Shown in pieces: positions 54,401 through 62,056 of a stretch of 64,000 bases of DNA. Position numbers and translations under genes: made by a program. The notes under the pieces are model-generated. The model saw only the letters and a list, made by a program, of their open reading frames with translations. It searched no databases and had not been told where the DNA came from. This DNA comes from Meta bourneti (taxonomy: Eukaryota; Arthropoda; Arachnida; Araneae; Tetragnathidae). Where the stretch lies: assembly GCA_933210815.1 (NCBI GenBank), contig OW119924.1:15609926-15673925 (forward strand), given 5' to 3'. How positions within the stretch are numbered: position 1 is the stretch's first letter; every line of letters begins with the position of its first letter.

Positions 54401-57400
54401 ATTCTGAACCTTGTGAAGAAGGATGATATACAGGAACGAGGATCTACACTGAGATGTTTTGCAAGCTCTAGGATAAATTGCATACAAATACACTGATGAG
54501 CCACATGCTCCATTAGTTGGTATTTCTGTAAATAATTTTAAATAAATAAAATTATACTCAATGAGCTACGACACAGAAATAAAGAATTACAGAAAACATT
54601 AAATCTTGCAATCTGATAAATACATACATAATTTTCATTGCATATATATACAGTTATCATAACTTATTTATGAAATTTAGAAGTAATAAATATTTGAAGC
54701 AGAATGTAATTACCCTAAAAATTAGTCAAGAGAGTTCAACTGTTTTTGGAAAAAAATGCAAGATGAAAAATTGTCTTTCTGAAAACCTTAAGCTATTTTA
54801 TGACAGAAATGCATTTTGTAGAACACAACTCGGTCAACCAGGGATGTCTTGCACAACTCATAATTCCTCTACACCATTTCCTCAAGTATTCAAAAAAATT
54901 TCATGATTCGTCAAACAATAGCTACATGTGTATAAAGTAAAATGCCGTTCAATTTTTTGTTTAAGATCACTTGGCATACCATCATGGTCAAGGTTTAGCA
55001 GGCATGTCTCTATATTAAAATGATTTTTTTTAATTTAAACTTCTCATATGGCAATAAATAGATGTACAAAGTTTGAAATTATCTGATAGCATAGTGTTTA
55101 GTGAGTACAAAATAAAAACAGTAGTAATTTTAGCAGGGGGAAAAAGAAAATTCGCTCAAGTGTCAATAACAGCATGCTTTTTAACCCTGGTATGTTCATT
55201 GATTCCATTTTACAAAGTCAACAAAACTGACAACATTTAATCAATATTTCTCTCTCTCTCTCTCACATTCAATAAATCTTTTAAACCATTGCTCATGTTT
55301 ATTCTTTCTAACAGGTTTCACACAAGTAGGAAAACTAGTTTTAAAAGTTCAAATTCAAACACTTAAAAATAAAACTAAAGAATCGTCTTGTTTGAGGTCT
55401 GTTTCTTACCTCTTCTACTTCCAGACTGATACACCACAATACTAAGTAATTTGCTGTCTCTTCACAGACGAGATGAGGATGCTCGCGTAGAAAATTTTTG
55501 CTGTCCTCGTACTTTTGAAACATTCCAAACTTTTTCAGTAATTTATCATTTTCCTTGTTAAATGCTGCCTACAAATATAAGTATTGTTATACATAATATG
55601 CAAATGCAGTTATGCTTTATGTGCATTTACTACTTTTCTTAAGCTCTACAAAAATCATATTTTAGTAATGTAAAAATGTAACCCCTTGATATATTGAGCT
55701 TCTTGGGGATAAGAAAACATGCAATGTATTGAGGATAAGAAAATATACTTATAGAAATAAAAAGACAAATTATATGCTAATATTGCATGTTTGTAATTTA
55801 AATTATACAAAACTTCAAGTTAAATGCAAAATTCATGATACCACACTGGTACTTTTCCGTTAGCCGGGCGCAAGCGAAAAATCGCCAAATAATGTAGAAT
55901 TCTGCCAAATTTCTTACAACCATAAGGGGAATGTTCGTTTGGGGCCATGTGCTCTATTCTCTGAATTCATTACTATTTATTAATATTTGTTTATAGTTAT
56001 TATTATTTATTTATTATTATTATTTAATATTTGTTTATACTATTTATTAATATTTGTTTATAGTTGAACTTATTTTGCTTACTTATTTATTTATAGTTGA
56101 ACGTTTTCGACTTTTATTCCGTCGACTGTTTTGTCATTCGCTTCGCATGGCGATTTGGCTCGCGTTTGGTTCACAATTGGCGACATTTGCGCCTGGCTAA
56201 CGAAAAAGTACCAAAACACTTTTGTACATACAATTTTAGTTGCTCAGATACAAAATGAGTTGGCTAAAATGCAAATTGTGTTACTTAAATATGAAACAGA
56301 TATTGGAGATTTCGCCAAGAAATTCAAATTTTAAAATATTATCTTAATAAGGTTGCCTTGACAATCTACAACCAGATTCAGATGTTTTTCTTTCATGGTT
56401 GCCACGGATTGGTGCCTAAACTCTGAAATTGATGTCCCTTGGAAAATTTTCTTGAGAAAAATCAAAAAATATTTTTTCCATCTGCAATTGGTTTTAAAAA
56501 GAGGGTGCTAAATTTCTGTTGACCTTTGGTGAATTTTCAAAAACAAGTCGTTAAAATTCTGAAATTAGTAGCTTTTGCATTAAAAGGATACCAGGATAAA
56601 AGGATATGCATTGCATAAAAGGATGCATACATTGCAACTCGATAACGAGTCAAATATGGGACATTTTTGCAAAGTGGCCAGATCGTATGACTTAACCATC
56701 AGTAGCCGTTCATGCCACATTTGATGCATTGCTTTGTCTTACATCAATGGTATATGAACTATTTCTGTGTCTTTTCATTTGTGAGCAGTAATGGCAAGAG
56801 TGGGTATCATTTTTTCATGAAGGTCAATTCCCAAATTATTCCCTCATATGAAGGAGGAGTAAAACATAATTCTAAGTTAAAATGGAAAAATTACTGTCTT
56901 TGCGAACTGAAAATTCAAAAGAAACAAGTAAAAAGTGTGACAACTGAATGTCTGATATATTGAGGGATTACAGCAATTAAGCTGTTATAATTTAGTATAT
57001 TTATAAATTTTTTTGCAGTTAACAGCTGTTAAGTATTTAAGCAGGAAAGCAAAATATTTTGATAGTGAGATACAAAAATAAAATCAGAGAAATTAGCCAA
57101 ATTGTTAAAGATATTTAAAATAGAAAATGTGCAATTTAAGCTATACCTTTTGATATTTTCAACAATGTATGCTATCAAACATAACTTTTAAACAAGAGTG
57201 TTTAGAATTACATATAAATTAAAGGATATATAGCATATTGATATGACACTGCAAACAGTGACATACTTGTTTCTCAGCTTTTTCTTCCTCTGAGAGTTCT
57301 TCTTTCTTGTGTGATGCAGATTTATTAATGACCTAAAATACAGTAATAATTGAATCAATACAATCTAAATGTTACGAAACCTATCTGGAAAAAATATATT

Positions 57401-59802
57401 AAAATATCACAGAATAATGGTGCATTGGGGTCTGTTTCAAAAGGGACATTTAGAATACTATACACTTATCCCAGCATCCCTTCATTTGTCAAAATAAATA
57501 TGTAAATTTCTTTTTTAAAATCGCCATTAACAACCCTTTTACAATCTTGCTCTTTCGGTCTGAAATTTCACCCTTAAAAGTGAAAGACTGACAGCAATAA
57601 TGCAATGTTTTGCAATAAAAGTTCAATATAAGATTGATGAGTACAGGGCTGCCACAGCCAAAGCACTCGTGAAATAGTAGCATAATTTATTAAAAAATTG
57701 TTGCAAAAAGTCTCTTAAATTCTATTTTAGTAGCAATTTTAATTGCTCAGATACAAATTGAATCGGGTAAAGCATAAAATGTACTAATTAAGTATGAAAC
57801 AGACCTAGAAGATTTCATCGAGAAATTGAAATTTTTAAAACTAAATACTGCTTATATCAAGATACCTTTGTTGTTTTGTGGTCTCTTCGGAAAAGTGGAC
57901 TTTTCAGATGGAAACATGGATTGCCTTGAGATCATAGCCACGGTACTTAAAGGGACTTATGACTCTTCTTCGAACATGAATTTTTGGAGAATATAATTCA
58001 TTGTTAAAGATTTAAAATCCTTGTCTTATCAAAAGACCCAGTTTATTGAATTTAAAACGTATATACAAATACAAAAAGCAAGAAAAATTAAAATTTGCAG
58101 GTTTATCCACTGTTTTCAAAAACAATATGCATCAGCTCATGTAAAGTTAGTTTGACACATGCTCCACTATATTTTGTTCATTCGTTCTAAAATCAGTGAA
58201 TCTACTGAATTTTTTAACTCTTGTCCAAATGTGTTTCCATAGTTTTCGAAAATACATTGCGTGGTTAAGTGTTCCCACATGATCTCCACAAGGGAAAAGA
58301 TCCATTTGGTTACAAAATCTAGCTTGGATATGAAATGCTCTCTGTGGTGTGGCTATTTGGTTTATGTAAAAACATGCACACCTAATATAATGCTGTGTTT
58401 GGTGGTTCTCTAATTATCAAAGAAATCCTGAGGAATAGTGGAACACATTTCATTGGTATGGTACTCCACAGAACTTAACATATACTGATAAAAATAAACA
58501 GGGGAAAATCAGTTCATAGCTTACATTTAACAGCAGGTTTCCACAAGATCTCCCCATGTGTGAAAATACCATACTACCAAAGCATGTTTTCAATTTTAGA
58601 GAACGTTGGGTCTCCATGAGACCTCCAAGTTCCATACTCTCAAAGTACTTTCTTAACATCAGTTCACAAGATTTATTTAATGCCAAGTCTCCTTGAAACC
58701 TCTACAGGCATCCAGCTTCTGTACTCTCAAAGTACCTTCTGAACCCTTTCTCTTGATTGCACCACCCCGAAGTTTGCACTGTCACCAACCCAAGTGGCGC
58801 CAGACACCACAACTAATTTTTGTATTCACTTTTGGGGTGAGGTTCTGAGTAAATCTTCCTTTGTCACTGTATGTTTAATTCTTTTCTGACCATGTGTTTC
58901 AATCTACATGGAAGTAAGCTTTTCAATCATTTTACTGAGTCTTTTAACGATTCTTTAGCTTCATGATCAGCGGGATTTCTGGCTCTTGATCATCAATTCA
59001 GTGTCAATGTTTTCAAGTCTTGCGAATGTGGTAGTCATACGATACATAAGCTCATTCAATGGCTATTACTACCAACTGAGGGAATAGTCACAAATGAGCA
59101 GTAGCCTTCTGATTAGATACCAAGCTATATCAAGTCCCTGAGCTATTAAAATTGTCTGGATACTTTTTGGAAATATTTTGTACATGTTTTACTCAATATA
59201 TACCATCCAATTTTATTTAGTCTTCCTCCTAACAGCTAAAGAGTACATCTAGTCCTCTTTAATTTTTCAAACATATTTAGCAGTAGAAGTGTGTGGGAAA
59301 TAATTAGGAAATATTCCATGGTTGGTTGGTTTTGGGATGGCACAAGGGTCATATTTGGCCATGCTGCACCACACCCAATATCAAGTAATAGACACACACA
59401 CAATGAAAGTTTTACTGACAGAAAAGACAGAAATACACCCAGGGAGGAATGCACCAACTACAACTCAAAGGTTGCTAGTGCAGTGAGCATACCCACTCTG
59501 AGCCACAACGGCTCCAAAACATTCCATGGATTTTAAATATATTTTTGAGTAGCTTGGTATATCTTACCATATGGTCAACAGTGACAGTTGCATAAAAACT
59601 ATTTTCAAGAAATATGAAATTATAAGACTTCATTTTTTGTCTCACATTTATATTTAATGAAAGCCTCATTAATAAACTGTTCATTATTCCATAATACTGA
59701 AATACAAAGGATCCAATTCAAAATAATAATTAAAAAATAATAAATACTTACTGTTTTTGTAAAACCTTCTTTACTGATAGTATCTACATTCCAAGGCATG
59801 AC
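45312..59802 (-). CDS. Cdc37: CDC37, Hsp90 co-chaperone, 5'-partial, 7 exons
   Basis: CDC37 is a cytosolic adaptor that brings protein kinases to Hsp90. Exons in transcript order: 59802-59752, 57332-57267, 55568-55410, 54525-54410, 53912-53792, 48070-48002, 45491-45312. Phases agree, and 762 nt give 253 residues plus a stop. The order of blocks matches human CDC37: PWNVDT.S..GF, EELSEEEKAEK, HLVCEETANYLV.WC, ILELAKHLSVDPR, RLGPGGLDPVE.MESLPE, LQKCFESKD, and HINRCIDSGLWIP. Met164 and Leu205 of human CDC37, which contact Hsp90, correspond to FGMF and YQLME here and are kept. The N-terminal kinase-binding part is not in the window. The tail after GLWIPD is short and ends AQQAEGAQD. A possible polyadenylation signal (AATAAA on -) lies at 45186-45181. 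Confidence 0.97.
45755..45965 (-). repeat. hAT-like MITE, decayed fragment
   Basis: Carries the GAAATAGTA, CTTAAACCC, CAGATACAAAATGAATCAGA and TAAATATGAAACAGATGTTG blocks in family order; ends are lost. Confidence 0.6.
45966..47410. other. CDC37 intron, no clear feature
   Basis: AT-rich. The patch 46650-46750 (GGTGTGTCCATCTGTCTGCC...) has the look of a dispersed repeat but no ends are visible. Confidence 0.4.
47411..47517 (-). repeat. SINE-1 fragment
   Basis: Only the central body (GACGGTCCGGGATCAAACCC to GGCAACCCACTCTCCAAAG) is present. Confidence 0.8.
48002..48070 (-). CDS. Cdc37: CDC37 exon (GPGGLDPVE)
   Basis: This 23-codon exon encodes EERKLRLGPGGLDPVEIMES plus LPE, between TTTCAG and GTAAGC on -. 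It is the most conserved CDC37 signature. Confidence 0.97.
48576..48787 (-). repeat. SINE-2, full-length, old
   Basis: 3' block GGCACAAAGGCCATATTTGA at the left to the diverged head (CCCACAGAGCCTCATTGGC) at the right. Confidence 0.8.
48788..49422. other. CDC37 intron, no feature seen
   Basis: Intron sequence without recognised content. Confidence 0.5.
49423..49798 (-). mobile_element. TTAA MITE (GGATTCT family), single-unit copy
   Basis: TTAACCCTCTGAGCATCACG at the left, CCCTCAGAAGGTTAA at the right; the terminal inverted repeat is imperfect. Inside, GGAATGATTCTA and AGAAAGATT units recur irregularly. It is the unexpanded relative of the 44-bp array at 723-1294. Confidence 0.8.
49829..51237 (+). 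mobile_element. Tc1-like element, copy 3
   Basis: 1409 bp, the same termini, TA at 49827-49828 and 51238-51239. Lies in a CDC37 intron, antisense to that gene. Confidence 0.96.
50061..51101 (+). CDS. Tc1-like transposase, copy 3
   Basis: The product is a 346-residue DD34E transposase with the catalytic residues intact: FTDESRF, FQQDNARPH, SPIESMW (Glu kept, next Asn changed to Ser). It differs from copy 1 at nine residues by my count, among them SHV for SRV, QED for QEG and ACI for ARI. An in-frame upstream ATG at 49914 would add 49 residues. I prefer 50061 because copy 1 is broken upstream and the MPRRKQR start is the usual one for this type. Probably functional or only recently lost. Confidence 0.95.
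   Translation: MPRRKQRSSFDQVSEFDRGRIVAYRDCGLSFREIGSHVGRNQTTVMRICDRWMQEDTTDRRVRSHPPQCTTSRDDRHIVRMAVTDRSATSRTIAQHIQSVPHHPVSARTIRRRLQQSGLSARRPLLRLPLTQNHRRFRRQWCDERRMWTAEWNEIVFTDESRFCLQHHDGRIRVWRHRGERMLNSCVMHRHTGPAPGIMVWGGIGYHSRTPLVRIAGILNSQRYISEVLEPVVLPYLQGLPTAIFQQDNARPHVACIVQGFFVNRQIELLPWPARSPDLSPIESMWSMVAQRLTQNTSPAATPDQLWQRVEAAWSAVPQEHIQSLFESMPRRVAAVISNNGGYSGY
51240..52876. other. CDC37 intron, no clear feature
   Basis: AT-rich. The stretch 52540-52800 is less AT-rich (GGGGATCTATCAAGACC, GGGGGGACAGGGCTG) and may be an unrecognised repeat. Confidence 0.4.
52877..53754 (+). mobile_element. hAT-like MITE split by a solo LTR
   Basis: Left end CAGAGCAGCCACAACC, right end CCTGTGGCAGTC. Without the LTR and one TSD copy, 521 bp remain, matching 2876-3389 in reverse. 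Next to CDC37 exon 53792. Confidence 0.8.
52986..53337. mobile_element. Solo LTR, 352 bp
   Basis: Starts TGTTGGATTGCATTG and ends GGGTTCCTTCA, flanked by ACGTG on both sides (52981-52985, 53338-53342). The interrupted host sequence is intact in the copy at 57741, which shows the empty site. Gypsy-like size and 5-bp duplication; it is unrelated to the LTR at the right edge as far as I can see. Confidence 0.9.
53792..53912 (-). CDS. Cdc37: CDC37 exon (long helix)
   Basis: The exon encodes IQMADVEYKDAFNAELESF and a basic helical stretch ending KIMEEAEE. It is flanked by CTTACAG and GTAAAT on -. Confidence 0.96.
54410..54525 (-). CDS. Cdc37: CDC37 exon (Hsp90-binding helix)
   Basis: The exon encodes KYQLMEHVAHQ through MQFILELAKHLSVDPR to FFT, ending in phase 2 at a GTTCAG donor. 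It includes the Leu equivalent to human L205. Confidence 0.96.
54526..55409. other. CDC37 intron, no feature seen
   Basis: AT-rich with a short (TC)n run at about 55249-55264. Confidence 0.5.
55410..55568 (-). CDS. Cdc37: CDC37 exon (middle domain start)
   Basis: This 53-codon exon begins AAFNKENDKLLKKFGMF and carries EHPHLVCEETANYLVLWC and LEVEE before a GTAAGA donor. It includes the Met equivalent to human M164. Confidence 0.97.
55848..56212. mobile_element. MITE with GGTACTTTT inverted ends
   Basis: Left GGTACTTTTCCGTTAGCCGG and right inverse GGTACTTTTTCGTTAGCCAG, continuing GCGCAA in both; inverted repeats are about 30 bp. The adjoining 8 bp are ACCACACT and AAAACACT, 6 of 8 equal, so an 8-bp target duplication (hAT-like) is possible. 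The interior is made of TTATTAATATTTGTTTATAG repeats. No coding capacity. Confidence 0.8.
56213..56640 (+). repeat. hAT-like MITE, partial
   Basis: Same blocks as 52877-53754 from TTGCTCAGATACAAAATGAG to the CGTTAAAATTCTGAAATTAG region. Left end replaced by the preceding MITE; right TIR not clear. Confidence 0.65.
56641..57266. other. CDC37 intron, no feature seen
   Basis: Intron sequence without recognised content. Confidence 0.5.
57267..57332 (-). CDS. Cdc37: CDC37 exon (EEE linker)
   Basis: This 22-codon exon encodes VINKSASHKKEELSEEEKAE plus KQ. It matches the acidic linker before the Hsp90-binding domain. The acceptor is TTTTAG and the donor GTATGT on -. Confidence 0.95.
57644..57870 (+). 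repeat. hAT-like MITE, 5' part
   Basis: Starts CAGGGCTGCCACAGCCAAAG and contains the uninterrupted site into which the solo LTR inserted in the 52877 copy; truncated on the right. Confidence 0.75.
57871..59312. other. CDC37 intron, no clear feature
   Basis: A weak two-unit repeat at 58600-58735 (TACTCTCAAAGTAC with GTCTCC...GA.ACCTC before it). Nothing else recognised. Confidence 0.4.
59313..59529 (-). repeat. SINE-2, full-length with target duplication
   Basis: SINE body 59322-59520 from GGTTGGTTTTGGGATGGCAC to the head (CCACTCTGAGCCACAACGGC). ATTCCATGG flanks it (59313-59321, 59521-59529). It lies about 220 bp from CDC37 exon 59752. Confidence 0.85.
59752..59802 (-). CDS. Cdc37: CDC37 exon (PWNVDT block)
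   Basis: This 17-codon exon encodes VMPWNVDTISKEGFTKT between an ATTACAG acceptor and a GTAAGT donor on the - strand. It is the most 5' exon visible. Confidence 0.93.
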
Positions 59803-60440
59803 CTGTAATTAAAATTTTTTAATATTCAGCATTTTTGTAAAGCAATTTAAAGAAATTGCATGTAATCAACACAAATAAATTAAAATATAACTGAGTCTGC
59901 AACAAAAATCCCCTTCTAAACATTAAAGGATAAAATTTGTTGAAAACTTGTATTAAAGCACCCACATGGGGGACACTAGTATCATGATACTAGACTGCTC
60001 AACATGGGTAAGAGGAAAATGTGAGTTTTACTGCAATGCAAGCTCTATTTTTTAGTTTAAAAAGTTATATCTTCATTACATTCATAATAAAGCTATGCAA
60101 TAAGTTTGCACAAATAGAGGAATATTATATGCACCAAAATATCATTACATTTGTACAAGTGAAACAGTAATCAAAAGGCTTGGTACCCCACCTTTGTTTG
60201 CATTTTATAACAGCCTTTCTAATGATAGTGAAATTCTAAAATGTAATCTAGGTAACTCAAAACATAATATATGCAAATGAACATCTAAAAAGTACATTTA
60301 TATATTTTGCCATACATTTGATTACATTTTTGAGTTTCAAATATGCAATCTAGGAGATATAAAATGTCTTCTTTAATTTCACAATCCATTTGTCTATATT
60401 TAGTTTTAAAACCTTTTTTTATTGAAACAAAAATTATGTT
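59803..60440. other. CDC37 intron, no feature seen
   Basis: AT-rich; separates the first visible CDC37 exon from the retrotransposon. Confidence 0.5.
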
Positions 60441-62056
60441 TGTAGCGCATCAGCCCCTTAACGTGTGTCTCAGCGATATGCGCCTTGATTGGCGATGGCG
60501 GACCACGTGACACACTCTCCGCGAAAGAGAATGAACCCTTTTTCTCTAGTTGTTTCCCAAGGCGAGCGTAGAACTGACGCGCTGAAGTTTTGTTCCCCCG
60601 AGATGTTACTTTTTATGTTTGTTTATTCTTGTAATTGTTTTGTCTTGTGCTTAGTGTTAATTAAAATTGCTCTTTTGGCCAATTCTTGCATTAGTCATTG
60701 GATTCAGCTCTAAAATTGACGCCCAATCTTGTGGCCCGAATTAAAGCCTTTGGGAACAACTCGTTTTTTGTTCAGGAATCTAGGTCCAATACTGTTGGTA
60801 TTGAAAGAAAAACACACCCTGTGTTTCATTGATGTTTAGAAACTCATCCCGAGTTAGCATACTGGTAGGAAAAGCCATGGTTTTAGTGTTCTGCAGCGGC
60901 GTCGAACTCACTATTTTTGGAAGCCTCATCCCAGGTGTATCCTATTGAATATAGGTGGAAATCCCTTCCACGGATCATCCTTATGCTCGTATCCCCAAGT
61001 GGTGATGAAGAATGAGATAAGTTTATTTTAATTTGTTTAAAATCATTCTTGTCTAGCAGTACTTTCGATTTGGCCAACCCGTGTCCAGCAACAGAATTTT
61101 GAAGTTTCGTTTTGTGTTCAAACAGTATTCTTGTTTAAAATATAGTGTGAAATCACTTTAAATGTTATTATTCCTTTGGTTCACAAGTGCAAAGTATTTG
61201 TGTTTTGTGAAAAGTATTTGTGTTTTATGAAAAGTTTTGTTCTTAAAGTAAAAGTGCAAAGTAGTATTGTTTTGATTAAGTGTACTGCTAGAATAAGTTT
61301 TTTTGAAAATACGTTATGTGTATTCATTTTGTAATAAGCTACTTTGTAAAATTAATAAGTGGTGTGAATTAATTGTGTTCAAAAACGAAAGCTACAGCGT
61401 TATTTCGTTTCAAAAATGCAAGAACCGATCGCATTCTGATTCGGTCATGTTCATGAGTCATAACTCAATAGATTCAAGGTCTGTTTTCTGCCAGCTGCAT
61501 TAAAAAAAAAACCTTTCTAGATGTTTAAAGCGATTTTTTTTCTTTATTTTGTGTTTGAGCTACATTGTGCGATTTCCTTTTGAGAGTTATTGGTTTTGTT
61601 AATCTATGTATGAAACAAGTGCAACGTGCGCAGAAATGTGTTTATATTATGCCTTTAAGGATTAGATATTAGGAAATATGGATTCATTTTGTTTAAGCAT
61701 TGGTATTCTTTTGGAATTTTGAAATATTACGAGAATTTATCATTTCTTTTGAAGTATTATTGAAATAAGACTAACTCACGAGTGGAATGTTATCTAATGT
61801 TTTGGTTTTGAATATTTAAAAGTGTTTTGGAATTTAATGTTCATAAATAACATGTGTTTAAGTGTTATTGGACAAATGTTAATGTTTTAAAAGTAATTTG
61901 TTTAACAATGCTGAACAAGTAGTACCTATAAGAAGTGGTCATTAATTTAATTTTTTTTCTTCTTGAAAACAAACTGTGTGGGATATATTTAAAAATTTTT
62001 TACTGAACTTGTTTACTTTCGTATTCAAAATTATTTGTACACTTCGTAACCTAAAG
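60441..62056 (+). mobile_element. Putative 5' LTR and leader of LTR retrotransposon
   Basis: A sharp rise in GC begins at TGTAGCGCATCAGCCCC (60441), the likely LTR start. The LTR end and primer-binding site cannot be set because the 3' LTR is outside the window; a change near 60700-60730 is possible. The remaining leader of over 1 kb is T-rich and non-coding. Confidence 0.55.
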
